Positions 1 through 9,299 of a DNA stretch of 64,000 bases are shown here, piece after piece; the stretch's first letter is position 1, and each line of letters opens with the position of its first letter. The notes beneath the pieces were generated by a model. That model had not been told where the DNA came from. It saw only the letters and a program-made list of their open reading frames with translations, and ran no database searches. The stretch is from positions 620,001 through 684,000 of the forward strand of contig NW_027185566.1 in the NCBI RefSeq assembly GCF_040183065.1, given 5' to 3'. This DNA comes from Periplaneta americana (taxonomy: Eukaryota; Arthropoda; Insecta; Blattodea; Blattidae). The translations under genes and the position numbers were made by a program.

Positions 1-731
1 ACTAAATTGAACTCACATTCCTCCAAAATGGTACTTAGTACACGAGCAAGAAGCTTATTGGAGTTCCCATGTTGTTCGTGAATTTGCATTCCTGAGTGTC
101 CTCCCACAAGCCCTCTAATAGAAATTTGAAAAGCATCTCCTTTTGGTCCTGTAGTAGTAAATGGAACGGAAAGCTCTGTTCTAGCGCCTCCTGCACAACT
201 CACATAGATTTCTCCTGCCTCTTCTGTGTCAATATTAATCATCTGTCTTGCTTTAAAGTGTTTTGGATCAAAGTTAATGGCACCTGTCATTCCACTCTCT
301 TCATCCGCAGTAATAAACATCTCTAGTGCGGGGTGTTGCAGATCATTAGAATCTAAAATAGCCATCATCATAGCTACGGCTATTCCATTATCTGCTCCTA
401 ATGTTGTTCCAGTCGCTCGGATAAAATTCCCATCAATCCTGAGTTTAATAGGATCTTTTGTAAAATCATGAACCGTCCCTTGGTTAGCTTCTGGCACCAT
501 ATCCATATGTCCTTGCAACATGATGGGTGCCGAATTTTCGTAACCTGGCGTTGCGGGTTTTTTAATAATAATATTTAAAAAATCATCTTGGATGACTTCT
601 AGATTTTTGCTTTTGGCAAAAGCGAGTAAAAAATCACTAATTTTTTTCTCACTTTTAGAAGGTCTTGGGACTGCAGAAATTTCTTCAAAATACTGCATGA
701 CTTTCTTTGGCTCTAAGTGTCCAATAACCAT
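1..731 (-). CDS. pepD: aminoacyl-histidine dipeptidase (PepD), 3' part beyond the window
   Basis: N-terminal 243 codons of an M20-family cytosolic dipeptidase; the frame is open to the window edge, so the gene is cut by the window and not visibly broken. I translated it from the ATG at 731. It shows the metal-site motif HMDMV, the box GTTLGADNG, the catalytic DEESGMTG and the lid motif GGHSG, in the order and spacing of PepD. Enzymes of this family hydrolyse Xaa-His and other dipeptides with two zinc ions. It lies 83 nt downstream of a second pepD copy on the same strand and is clearly its paralogue, so this is a tandem duplication. The ribosome site is weak (AGGGG before ATG). Confidence in the family is high. 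Confidence 0.9.
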   Translation of the reverse strand, partial: MVIGHLEPKKVMQYFEEISAVPRPSKSEKKISDFLLAFAKSKNLEVIQDDFLNIIIKKPATPGYENSAPIMLQGHMDMVPEANQGTVHDFTKDPIKLRIDGNFIRATGTTLGADNGIAVAMMMAILDSNDLQHPALEMFITADEESGMTGAINFDPKHFKARQMINIDTEEAGEIYVSCAGGARTELSVPFTTTGPKGDAFQISIRGLVGGHSGMQIHEQHGNSNKLLARVLSTILEECEFNL

Positions 732-814
732 ATAAATACCCCTGAAATATAGTGAAGTTTATTCAACTTCCTAGAGTTAATATAATCTTGAAAAAGATGA
801 AAACCAATTAATTT

Positions 815-2275
815 TCATTCTTTTATAGCTTTTAAAATTGCGAGTAACCATTGGTAGGTTTTGGCAAAAGATTCAATATTGAGCCTCTCATTGGGTGTAT
901 GGATCCCTTCCATAGTCGGACCAATGGAGACACAGTCCAATTCACCATGAAATAAGGACTTGAGTACTCCTACTTCTGTACCTCCCTGAATAGCAAATGT
1001 TGGGGCAGATCTACCAAAAATTCCCTGTGCTAAGTGGCTCACCAATGGAGTCAACTTAGATTGAGGGTCAAATTGCCATGGGGCGTAACAGTTCCTCGTT
1101 CCAAAAGTTCCTCCTACCAAAACAGCAAGAGAACGAAGCATACTCAGTGCTCCTTCTAATTCTGTAACATTAGAACTCCTCACGTTGGCAGAAATTCTCA
1201 TAACGCCATCTTCTTTGGCAAGTACGGCTGTATTTAAAGAGGTTTGAGGAATTTTATCCAAAGAAAAATTCCGTGATAATACTCCGTTAGGATGGGCGTT
1301 GAGTACATGAATAAAGCTCCGAGTGCTGGTCAAATCCAGCATAAAGTCAAAATGAGAATGAGAGTTTTCTACATTTAAAAAAATATCTGGATCTGTAAGT
1401 TGGAGCTCTTGTTTAAAAATACTCTCCCATTCTTTAACAAGATCCAAAAGCTCGGTTTGGTAATTCGGATCCATAAAAAAAATCACATCTGCTTCCCTAG
1501 GAATAGCATTTTCTTTATTACCCCCGCTTACTTGAGCAATATAAATGTCTATCTGAGACAAAACAGCCTGCAAGAATCTTGCCAAAATTTTATTGGAATT
1601 GCCTAACCCATCATCAATATTCTCACCAGAATGCCCTCCTTTTAAACCTCCAATAGAGAGATGATAAGCTTCTCCTTGAATTTGTGTCTTTTGATAAGGA
1701 ATTCTCAGATCTGTTCTACAACCACCTAAACAACTCACTCCTACCTGACATTCCTCTCCTGTATCTAAATTGATAAGAAAAGAACCTTTTAAGTGATAAA
1801 GTTTCGGATTGAACTGTAAAACCCCTGTCATTCCTGTTTCTTCTCCAGTAGTAAAAATCACCTCAAGTGCTGGGTGTGGAATGTCTTTTGCATCTAAAAC
1901 AGCTAAAATCATAGCTAAACCAGCTCCATCATCCGCTCCAAGAGTTGTTCCGTTGGCATAAATCCAACCTTCTTTTACAATCAGATCAATTGGGTCTTTT
2001 TCAAAATCATGTTGAGTCTCTCTATTTTTTTCATTGACCATATCCATATGGGCTTGTAATATAACCGTAGGAGCATTTTGGTACCCTGGCGTTGCTTCTT
2101 TCTTGATAACGACATTATAAGCTTTATCTTGAAAAACCTCTAAATGTCTTTCTTGAGCAAAAGAAACCATAAATTGACTTATTTTTTCTTCTTGACCGGA
2201 ACCTCTTGGAACAATTGTAGAAATTTGTTCAAAAAAATACATAATATTTCTCGGTTCTAAATTTTGGAGTTTCAT
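815..2275 (-). CDS. pepD: aminoacyl-histidine dipeptidase (PepD)
   Basis: Full-length 486-residue M20 dipeptidase, the usual length for PepD. Visible motifs are HMDMV (residues 76-80, H76 and D78 zinc/catalytic), GTTLGADDGAG (109-119, D115 or D116 bridging the metals), TTGEETGMTG (142-151, catalytic E145 and ligand E146), a D171 ligand region and GGHSG in the dimerisation/lid domain. It should cleave dipeptides, including Xaa-His, in the cytoplasm. A paralogue follows 83 nt downstream on the same strand, and several peptide transporters lie about 10 kb away, in line with a peptide-based diet. The two copies differ in detail (DDGAG against DNGIA), so they may differ in substrate preference; that is inference. 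Confidence 0.93.
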   Translation of the reverse strand: MKLQNLEPRNIMYFFEQISTIVPRGSGQEEKISQFMVSFAQERHLEVFQDKAYNVVIKKEATPGYQNAPTVILQAHMDMVNEKNRETQHDFEKDPIDLIVKEGWIYANGTTLGADDGAGLAMILAVLDAKDIPHPALEVIFTTGEETGMTGVLQFNPKLYHLKGSFLINLDTGEECQVGVSCLGGCRTDLRIPYQKTQIQGEAYHLSIGGLKGGHSGENIDDGLGNSNKILARFLQAVLSQIDIYIAQVSGGNKENAIPREADVIFFMDPNYQTELLDLVKEWESIFKQELQLTDPDIFLNVENSHSHFDFMLDLTSTRSFIHVLNAHPNGVLSRNFSLDKIPQTSLNTAVLAKEDGVMRISANVRSSNVTELEGALSMLRSLAVLVGGTFGTRNCYAPWQFDPQSKLTPLVSHLAQGIFGRSAPTFAIQGGTEVGVLKSLFHGELDCVSIGPTMEGIHTPNERLNIESFAKTYQWLLAILKAIKE

Positions 2276-2538
2276 AAAAGTAGCCTCATTTTTTGATAAT
2301 CCAAAGTTAACTCTTTTTAAAAGAAGAGAAAAATAAATTCACCTTTCTTGAATGAACAACCTTTAAATAATAGTAAAAAAACTGGAGTCTTAATTCTAGT
2401 ACAGGAACTCTCAAATAGTTATTATTAAATCACTCCTGCCACCCTCTTTACCTAGTGGGTAATCTCTCGTTAGACAAATTGTATAAGTAAAGATAAGATA
2501 TTGTTATGTATTGATAGTCCATTGAAGACCTTTATATT

Positions 2539-3594
2539 TTATTGCAAATTTTTCTCTCTTAGAAAATCTGCCATAAGTTCCGCTATTTTTTGATTATTGA
2601 GGTCAGAAAAAGGGAAGTGTGTATTTCCGTATATTCCTATTTTTGGAAGATGAATCAATTGAGCATCTCCCCCGTATTTATTAATAGTCTGAACAAATAA
2701 TTTGGCCATTTGTAAACGAACTCGCCATTGGTCTTGTGCTGGATTGGGAGAAAATTCTTCTGGAATATTATCGCCATAGTAAATTATAATAGGTATTTTA
2801 GTTAGTGCATTAAAGTTCTTTATATTAACAGGTACTGGCTCTAGTGTCCCCGTAAAAGTTGGCATAGGTTTTGGCATTTCGGATTTAGGAAAAATAAAAC
2901 CGCTTCCAGGCTCGTAAGCCACTATGCCTTTAATATGCTCTGTTTGTGTAGCTAGTAACCAGCCGACTCCTCCTCCTTGTGAATGTGTAATGAGTACTCC
3001 GTCACCGATTTTATTAAATAAAGATTTCATGGATTCTGTAATCACAAAATTGTCAAAAGGACCTGTATTAGGAGTCATTTGACGAAAATATTGCTCTAAA
3101 GCCTCTTTGGAATTTGAAAACTGAACCCCCTTAAAAAAATTGGGCCATATCCCTAAACGAAAAACATTAAACCAATATTGTTCGTCTGGTGTAACTAAAA
3201 TAGGTGTAGAAACTGTTGTTTTACCTGCAGTCCCGCGTCTAGGTTGATCCACAAGGTAAACACTAAAATCTTTACGCAAAAAGATGTTTTGAAACCCCTC
3301 CCTTCCATCTGGAGTAGTTTCCCAAGTTCTTTTAGATTCCCTTGCACCGTGTAAAAACACTAAAGGGTACTGATGTGGTTGAGCGGGTTTTTGATAAAAA
3401 ATAGATGCGTGATCTCCGTGTAAAGTTTGACCTTCTGGATTCAACTTGTAAGAATCAAACTCCCCCATAGACTGAGCTATAGTTCCACCAATAGCAAAAC
3501 TTCCTTGTTCTTGAATAACTAATGGTCTGTCAGTACCACCATAAGAACAAAAGCTAATAAACGAACCCATGAATACTAAAAATAATTTTTTCAT
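2539..3594 (-). CDS. exported alpha/beta hydrolase (esterase-like)
   Basis: 351 residues with a Sec signal peptide (basic start, hydrophobic core, probable cut near residues 19-20). The body is an alpha/beta hydrolase: VFLHGA at 79-84 (oxyanion-hole strand), nucleophile elbow THSQGG at 203-208 with S205, and a late His at 326 (NTHFPF) as the likely catalytic base; E228 is a possible acid. It resembles periplasmic esterase-like hydrolases whose substrate is unknown. It stands alone, convergent with nothing and divergent from the metal ATPase gene at 3761. The strong TTTTTTC CTCC stretch upstream gives a GGAGG ribosome site. Substrate cannot be read from the sequence. Confidence 0.8.
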   Translation of the reverse strand: MKKLFLVFMGSFISFCSYGGTDRPLVIQEQGSFAIGGTIAQSMGEFDSYKLNPEGQTLHGDHASIFYQKPAQPHQYPLVFLHGARESKRTWETTPDGREGFQNIFLRKDFSVYLVDQPRRGTAGKTTVSTPILVTPDEQYWFNVFRLGIWPNFFKGVQFSNSKEALEQYFRQMTPNTGPFDNFVITESMKSLFNKIGDGVLITHSQGGGVGWLLATQTEHIKGIVAYEPGSGFIFPKSEMPKPMPTFTGTLEPVPVNIKNFNALTKIPIIIYYGDNIPEEFSPNPAQDQWRVRLQMAKLFVQTINKYGGDAQLIHLPKIGIYGNTHFPFSDLNNQKIAELMADFLREKNLQ

Positions 3595-3760
3595 TTTTTC
3601 CTCCTCAAAACAAAATGATGTTCACTTGAAGAATAAATCTAATTCCTTAGAGTGTCTCTAAGACAAGTCTTTCTAAAAATTTTTGACTGTTTTTTACATT
3701 TTTTTGGATTTTCTATATATTCGGTATGATATTATATCTATAAAAAAGTGAGGGAAACCT

Positions 3761-5662
3761 ATGTCAGAATATTCTCCTTGTTGTTCTAGCCAAAATACTT
3801 TGGAAGGAAATCATCCATTGCAACGGCTCTCATATTTTCTATCCAATGTCGTTTTAGTGGTAGGACTGTTGTTATACTTTGGGCTTTTTTTTCTCCCCAA
3901 CAATCTATGGAGTTTTTATCTATACATTGTTGCATATATCTTGCTAGGTCAAGATGTCCTTTTAGAATCTGTAAAATCTTTATGGAAAAGAGACTTTTTT
4001 AATGAAAATACTTTGATGACTATTGCCACCTTGGGTGCATTTTTTTTGGGTCAAAATGCAGAAGCAGTGGGAGTCATGTTATTTTACAAAATAGGAGAAC
4101 TTCTACAAAATAGAGCTGTCAGCAAATCAAAACAAAATATTCAGGCTCTATTTAAATTACAACCCAATATCGCTCATGTTTATCGTAACCAAAACTGGCA
4201 AGAAGAACACCCCGAAAATATACAACTCAATGAGGTTGTTCTTGTAAAAAAAGGAGAAAAAATACCTCTGGATGGGATAGTTTTGCATGGTAATAGTTAT
4301 TTGGATGTTAGCTCCTTAACAGGTGAATCCACCCCTGTTAACATATCTCCCAATGATCTAGTTTATAGTGGAACGCTAAACTTAGGTAACACATTAGAAA
4401 TTAAAATTTTGAAAAAATATGAAGATTCTAGTATTCAAAAATTGATTCGATTAGTAGAAGAGGCAGGAGAAAAAAAGTCCTCTACAGAAAAATTTATTAC
4501 TCGGTTCGCCAGAAAATATACTCCCATCGTTTTTCTAGTGGCATTTTTTATATTAATTGTTCCCGTTTTATTTTTTGGTGCTGATTGGCATATATGGTTG
4601 GAAAAAAGTATTATTTTTCTCGTCATCTCTTGCCCTTGTGCATTAGTACTATCTGTACCTTTAAGTTTTTTTAGCGGTTTAGGGGTAGCCAGTAAAAATG
4701 GAATATTGATTAAATCTGGAGAATACTTGGAACTTTTGACAAAGCTCCGACACATCGCTTTTGATAAAACGGGTACACTCACTCAAGGAAATATAAAATT
4801 AGTAGAATTCATCGTAAGTTCTTCTATGAGTCCAAAGGAAGCCCTAGGCTATATTGCCATGGCAGAAAATCTCTCATCTCATCCTATTTCTGTTTCTTTT
4901 ATCCAGGAATACCAAAATAAATATGGGTCTATTCCCAATGAAAAAATAAAAGTTACAGAAATAACTGGACGAGGTTTGCAAACAGAAATACAAGGGAGGC
5001 ACATCCTTATTGGCTCCAAAACATTTATGGAAGAATCTGGAGTAGATTTTCAAACAATGGTTCCTCCAAAAAAAAGTATCGGAACGTTCATTTATTTGGC
5101 CATTCAACATAAATTATCTGCCGTTGCTGTTATAGCTGATACCTTGAAAGAAAATGCTCCAAAAATTATACAAGAACTGAAGGAATTGGGTCTTACCGTC
5201 AGTATATTGAGTGGAGATAACAACACTATTGTACAAAAAGTGGCTCAAGATTTAAAAGTAGATGATTTTTTTGGAGAACTTCTACCAGAAAACAAAGTCC
5301 ATCATATCAAAAGACTCCAACAAACAGGCTACACTGCCTTTGTAGGAGATGGGCTTAATGATGCTCCTTCTTTAAAAACAGCCAATTTAGGAATTGCTAT
5401 GGGCAAAAAAGGTGCCGATTTAACCATTGAAGCTGCAGATATTGTCACTGTAGATGATCATTTAGAAAAAATTCCTACTGCTATACAAATTGCTCACAAA
5501 ACTTTATCTATTGCTAGACAAAATATCATATTAGCTTTAGGAATAAAATTCCTTGTCATGCTTCTTACTTTAGTGGGGCTATCTAACATTTGGGAAGGAA
5601 TTTTGGCAGATGTAGGCGTAACTCTATTAACAGTCTTAAATGCTACTCGAGTTATTCGTTAA
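3761..5662 (+). CDS. zntA: P1B-type Zn2+/Cd2+/Pb2+-exporting ATPase
   Basis: 633-residue heavy-metal P-type ATPase. It has the transmembrane CPC metal site (C291-P-C293), the phosphorylated aspartate in DKTGTLT (D335), the TGES actuator loop, and GDGLNDAP in the hinge. The last membrane pair carries a Lys followed by D-V-G, the P1B-2 signature for Zn/Cd/Pb pumps, rather than the YN and MxxSS of copper pumps. There is no N-terminal HMA domain; only a short Cys pair (C7, C8) sits at the N-terminus. It should pump divalent soft metals out of the cytoplasm. The start has a GAGGG ribosome site. It is monocistronic as far as can be seen. The symbol rests on family resemblance. Confidence 0.9.
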   Translation: MSEYSPCCSSQNTLEGNHPLQRLSYFLSNVVLVVGLLLYFGLFFLPNNLWSFYLYIVAYILLGQDVLLESVKSLWKRDFFNENTLMTIATLGAFFLGQNAEAVGVMLFYKIGELLQNRAVSKSKQNIQALFKLQPNIAHVYRNQNWQEEHPENIQLNEVVLVKKGEKIPLDGIVLHGNSYLDVSSLTGESTPVNISPNDLVYSGTLNLGNTLEIKILKKYEDSSIQKLIRLVEEAGEKKSSTEKFITRFARKYTPIVFLVAFFILIVPVLFFGADWHIWLEKSIIFLVISCPCALVLSVPLSFFSGLGVASKNGILIKSGEYLELLTKLRHIAFDKTGTLTQGNIKLVEFIVSSSMSPKEALGYIAMAENLSSHPISVSFIQEYQNKYGSIPNEKIKVTEITGRGLQTEIQGRHILIGSKTFMEESGVDFQTMVPPKKSIGTFIYLAIQHKLSAVAVIADTLKENAPKIIQELKELGLTVSILSGDNNTIVQKVAQDLKVDDFFGELLPENKVHHIKRLQQTGYTAFVGDGLNDAPSLKTANLGIAMGKKGADLTIEAADIVTVDDHLEKIPTAIQIAHKTLSIARQNIILALGIKFLVMLLTLVGLSNIWEGILADVGVTLLTVLNATRVIR

Positions 5663-5709
5663 AAAAGAGAACATTTTATTTCTTCTTTTTTGTTTAAATC
5701 TTGTGTGTA

Positions 5710-5730
5710 GTAGTACACCCTTAGTACTAC
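5710..5730 (+). terminator. inverted repeat, possible terminator or operator
   Basis: GTAGTAC and GTACTAC form a perfect 7-bp stem around a 7-nt loop, about 48 nt after zntA and 24 nt before the -35 of the next promoter. No long T run follows directly. It could end zntA transcription or bind a regulator of the glutaminase gene. Confidence 0.3.
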
Positions 5731-5754
5731 ACCAAAAAACTTTTTAAAAAAAAT

Positions 5755-5781
5755 TTGCTTTTTTGAAAATTTAAGTATAAT
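5755..5781 (+). promoter_or_regulatory. sigma-70-type promoter of the glutaminase gene
   Basis: A perfect -10 box TATAAT at 5776-5781 with a moderate -35 (TTGCTT 5755-5760, spacer 15; or TTTGCT 5754-5759, spacer 16). The start would fall near 5788, leaving a leader of about 25 nt with an AAGGAG site before the ATG at 5814. Confidence 0.5.
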
Positions 5782-5813
5782 CTTTGATAAGTAAAACATT
5801 AAGGAGTATTTAG

Positions 5814-6890
5814 ATGATACACAAATCGTTTATTGTATTACCTATTTTAGTAATAGGGTTATTTGTAAATGCCTGTACCAATGGCAATGCAAGTACAGAT
5901 GCAACACCCGTTATAGCTGCAGGCTCTAAAGAGATGCCAACGGACGAGATGTTTCAAGCAGCCGTAAGTGAAGCTTACTCTAGATTTAAAGGTCTTAAAG
6001 AAGGAAAAAATGCCGACTACATCCCTTACTTAGGTAAGGTGGATTCTGATTTATTTTCTGTGGCTATTGTTACTGCTACTGGAAAAGTTTACACAGCAGG
6101 TAATGCAGATCATGCATTTCCTATTGAATCCGTTTCTAAGCCATTTGTATTATCCTTGGTAATGCAACAATCTGGTGCAGACTCCGTTGTAAAAAATATC
6201 GGTGTAGAACCAACTGGTCTTCAATTTAACTCTGTCACCGCAGTAGAATTGCTCAATAACAAAAATAACTATCCTGCTGGTAACCCTTTGGTTAATGCAG
6301 GAGCTATTACCGCAACTAGTTTGCTAAAAGCACAAGATGCTAATGATAGATGGAATCAGATATTGAACTACTTAAGTGATTATGCTGCCGAAAAAGAAGG
6401 AGATAAGCTTCCTTTAAACACAGAAGTTTATGAGTCTGAAGCAGCCTCTAACGAACACAACAAAGGAATTGCAGAATTGCTTTATAGTTATGGAAGACTT
6501 TATGCCGATCCTAGAGAATCTGTAGATGTCTACACAAAACAATGTTCCATAGATGTTACTCCAAAACAACTCGCTATTATGGGAGCAACTTTGGCAAATA
6601 ATGGTGTAAATCCATTAACTGGTAAAAGACTCCTAGATGCTAAGAATGTTCCTAAATTATTATCTGTTATGATGACTGCCGGTTTTTATGATGAAGCTGG
6701 AATATGGTCTTATAATGCTGGGGTACCTGCTAAAACTGGCGTTGGTGGCGGAATTGTTGCCGTTGTACCAGGAAAATACGCTATTGTTGGGTTTTCTCCA
6801 AGATTAAACGCTGCTGGAAACAGTATTAAAGCTACAAAAGCCATTGAATATATCGTGAATAAATTCAATGCTAATATTTTTAAAAGTTAA
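5814..6890 (+). CDS. glsA: lipoprotein glutaminase
   Basis: 358 residues: an N-terminal lipoprotein signal with Cys21 after V-N-A (a loose, spirochaete-like lipobox), then a serine-dependent glutaminase domain. Motifs seen are the S-x-x-K catalytic pair in ESVSK (S106, K109), the family block VNAGAI and YSYGRLYAD. The enzyme converts glutamine to glutamate and ammonia. Most bacterial glutaminases of this fold are cytoplasmic, so a membrane-anchored exported form is uncommon. It is followed 107 nt downstream by glutamate decarboxylase, suggesting that glutamine is deamidated outside and glutamate is used inside. An AAGGAG site precedes the start. Family call firm; anchoring inferred from the signal. 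Confidence 0.9.
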   Translation: MIHKSFIVLPILVIGLFVNACTNGNASTDATPVIAAGSKEMPTDEMFQAAVSEAYSRFKGLKEGKNADYIPYLGKVDSDLFSVAIVTATGKVYTAGNADHAFPIESVSKPFVLSLVMQQSGADSVVKNIGVEPTGLQFNSVTAVELLNNKNNYPAGNPLVNAGAITATSLLKAQDANDRWNQILNYLSDYAAEKEGDKLPLNTEVYESEAASNEHNKGIAELLYSYGRLYADPRESVDVYTKQCSIDVTPKQLAIMGATLANNGVNPLTGKRLLDAKNVPKLLSVMMTAGFYDEAGIWSYNAGVPAKTGVGGGIVAVVPGKYAIVGFSPRLNAAGNSIKATKAIEYIVNKFNANIFKS

Positions 6891-6922
6891 AATATAAAAG
6901 ATTTTAACGATTTTATTACAAG

Positions 6923-6944
6923 CCTAAAATAATATATTTTTAGG
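6923..6944 (+). terminator. stem-loop between glutaminase and glutamate decarboxylase genes
   Basis: CCTAAAA and TTTTAGG form a 7-bp stem around an AT-only loop, 33 nt after the glutaminase stop. It could partly end transcription or stabilise the upstream message. It leaves open whether gadB has its own promoter. Confidence 0.35.
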
Positions 6945-6997
6945 TCGATAGGTTAGAATACCAATAAAAGGTATATAAAAAACATAGGAGAGTCTAT

Positions 6998-8323
6998 ATG
7001 TCTCAACAGAGCTTGGTTACTCCAATTTTTGCTCACGATATCGCTAAGGATGTTTTGTCTTCTACTAAGATGCCTGAACGTTCCAGTGATCCTCAAGTTG
7101 TTTTCGAAATGATAAACAACGAATTGATTTTAGATGGTTTCGAGAAGCAAAACTTGGCAACCTTTTGTCAAACATGGCTTGAACCACAAGTCATGAAACT
7201 TATGGAGATTGGTGCTACAAGAAACCAAATCGACAAAAGTCTTTATCCTCAATCCGCTGAATTAGAAGTAAGATGTGTTAACATACTTGCTGACTTGTGG
7301 CATTCTCCAGAAGCCGCTAATGCAACTGGAACTGCTGCTGTAGGGTCTTCTGAAGCTTGTATGCTTGGAGGTCTTGCATTAAAATGGAGATGGAGAAAGA
7401 AAAGAGCTGCAGAAGGAAAAGATACATCTAAGCCTAACCTTGTTTTTGGACCAGTACAAATTTGTTGGTGGAAATTCTGCCAATACTTTGATGTTGAGCC
7501 AAGACAGGTTCCTTTGAGAAAAGGTGCCGCAACTACTCATCCAGATGATATGATTCCATTTATCGATGAAAATACTATTGGTATTGTTTCTATTTTTGGA
7601 GTTACATATACATGTGCTTACGAAGATGTCGAAGGTATGTCTAAAGCCTTAGACAAATTACAAAAAGAAAAAGGACTTGACATTCCTATCCACGTCGACT
7701 CCGCTTGTGGTGGAATGGTTGCTCCATTTATTGACGATCACAAACATTTAGTGTTCGACTTTAGACTACCTAGAGTTAAGTCTATGAATGTTTCAGGTCA
7801 CAAATATGCTCTTGCCCCTTTAGGAATGGGATGGACTGTTTGGAGAACTAAAGAAGATTTACCAGAAGAACTGATTTTCTATGTAAACTATCTTGGTGGT
7901 AATATGCCAACATTCGCATTAACATTTAGTAGATCTGCAGGGCAAATAGTTTCTCAATACTATCAGTTTATGAGACTCGGTAAAGAAGGATACAAAAATG
8001 TTCACGAGGCATGTAGAAAAACTGCTATTTGGCTCGGAGAAGAGATTGTTAAATTGGGCGATTTTGAACTCGTTTACGATGGTAAAATCGGTCTTCCTGC
8101 TATCTCCTACAAAATGAAATCAGGTGTTAATTATACCCTCTATCAATTGGGTGATAAACTCTCTATGAGAGGATGGAAAGTTGCTTCTTACCCTCTTCCA
8201 AAAAATGATGATGAAACTCATATTCAGCGTATTCTTGTAAAACAAGGGTTCTCTACAGATATGGCTCATCTATTCTTAAAAGATGTTAAAGCCGCTATTA
8301 AAGATTTAAAAGCAGGCAAATAA
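6998..8323 (+). CDS. gadB: glutamate decarboxylase
   Basis: 441-residue PLP-dependent group II decarboxylase of the GadA/GadB type. The PLP-binding lysine lies in SGHKY (K269), with HVDSACGG (PLP-ring contact aspartate) about 35 residues earlier and the N-terminal block ending in NLATFCQTW. It decarboxylates glutamate to GABA and consumes a proton. It lacks the longer N-terminal segment of E. coli GadB (466 residues) and its C-terminal His tail. Codon choice is richer in C-ending codons than its neighbours, suggesting high expression. No GadC antiporter is adjacent; an APC permease at 29536 is the only visible candidate partner. A GGAGAG site lies before the ATG. Confidence 0.94.
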   Translation: MSQQSLVTPIFAHDIAKDVLSSTKMPERSSDPQVVFEMINNELILDGFEKQNLATFCQTWLEPQVMKLMEIGATRNQIDKSLYPQSAELEVRCVNILADLWHSPEAANATGTAAVGSSEACMLGGLALKWRWRKKRAAEGKDTSKPNLVFGPVQICWWKFCQYFDVEPRQVPLRKGAATTHPDDMIPFIDENTIGIVSIFGVTYTCAYEDVEGMSKALDKLQKEKGLDIPIHVDSACGGMVAPFIDDHKHLVFDFRLPRVKSMNVSGHKYALAPLGMGWTVWRTKEDLPEELIFYVNYLGGNMPTFALTFSRSAGQIVSQYYQFMRLGKEGYKNVHEACRKTAIWLGEEIVKLGDFELVYDGKIGLPAISYKMKSGVNYTLYQLGDKLSMRGWKVASYPLPKNDDETHIQRILVKQGFSTDMAHLFLKDVKAAIKDLKAGK

Positions 8324-8332
8324 TCTTCTTCT

Positions 8333-8356
8333 CCCTCCCCTCTAGGGGAGGGTTTT
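8333..8356 (+). terminator. intrinsic terminator of gadB
   Basis: A perfect 8-bp GC-rich stem (CCCTCCCC / GGGGAGGG) with loop TCTA and a TTTT tail, 10 nt after the gadB stop. Its tail overlaps the stop codon of the convergent mscS gene. Confidence 0.9.
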
Positions 8357-9179
8357 ATCTACTTATTATCCCATTTACTGTTGTAGGAAGTTTGATATTT
8401 TCCACTTTTGCCCTTTTATGAAAATTCTCTAGTATTTCTGCTCGAATAGATCTTGTATTTTCCGTTGCTGGAATCCAAATGGAACAAACTAAAATAAGAT
8501 ACTGAGGGTCTATTTTATCCAAAACAATTTTTGGTTTATATCTTTCTTCTTGGCTTATTTTAATATGATTATAAAGGATATCTTCCAAAATATTTTTTGC
8601 TTTTTCAACAGAATTGTCAAAGTCCAATGGGATTTCAATCTCTATACAACGCTGAGAATGCCTAAAAAAATTGGTTAATTCTCCTCCCGACAGGCTTCTA
8701 TTGGGCAAATAAACATCCGTATTATCTGATTTTGTAATAATTGTATGAAAAATGTTCATAGATTTCACCGTACCCTGAATGGAATGCGTAGAAATTAAAT
8801 CTCCGACATTAAAAGGCTTGGTTAATAATAGCTTAACTCCTGAAAGAAGATCTACTGCCATATCTTGCAAACCAATTCCAATCCCTAAACCAATAGCCCC
8901 CACAAAAGCAACAATACTTGTGGTTTTAACACCTAAAATGGGTAACAAAAATAAAATAACAAGAAAATTCATCAAAATTTTAATAACAGACAATAAAAAA
9001 CTTGTGGCTGGATTGCTTTTAATATCTTTATTAGTAGCTTGCTTTGTTTTTTTTTCTATACTCCTAATAAATAAATGAATAACAAGCCGAAAAATAAAAA
9101 AAACACAAAGAACCACTATCAGCTTTAAAAACCAAATAGCTAAACTATGAAAATCAATATTTTTTAATATACTCGCCAT
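8355..9179 (-). CDS. mscS: small-conductance mechanosensitive channel (MscS family)
   Basis: 274 residues, close to E. coli MscS (286). It has two hydrophobic N-terminal segments, a third glycine-rich pore helix (GAIGLGIGIGLQDMAVDL), then the MscS beta domain beginning KPFNVGDLI and continuing with the VYLPN motif, and an alpha/beta C-terminal domain. The channel opens under membrane tension to release solutes in hypo-osmotic shock and sits in the inner membrane. The AGGAGG site lies just before the ATG. It converges with gadB and shares that terminator region. Confidence 0.92.
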   Translation of the reverse strand: MASILKNIDFHSLAIWFLKLIVVLCVFFIFRLVIHLFIRSIEKKTKQATNKDIKSNPATSFLLSVIKILMNFLVILFLLPILGVKTTSIVAFVGAIGLGIGIGLQDMAVDLLSGVKLLLTKPFNVGDLISTHSIQGTVKSMNIFHTIITKSDNTDVYLPNRSLSGGELTNFFRHSQRCIEIEIPLDFDNSVEKAKNILEDILYNHIKISQEERYKPKIVLDKIDPQYLILVCSIWIPATENTRSIRAEILENFHKRAKVENIKLPTTVNGIISR

Positions 9180-9299
9180 CTACCCTCCTAATGATCCTAT
9201 ACAATTCGGAAGAGCGAGAAAGAAAACTAAATAAAATTTTAAAAAATACAAAAATAACTACTCAAAACTATCCTTGTAAACAATGGTACAAAATAATAA

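Noticed and set aside
96-471. Two plus-strand ORFs over the first 470 nt
   Set aside because: They lie opposite the clear minus-strand pepD frame with HMDMV and GGHSG and have no family features or ribosome site.
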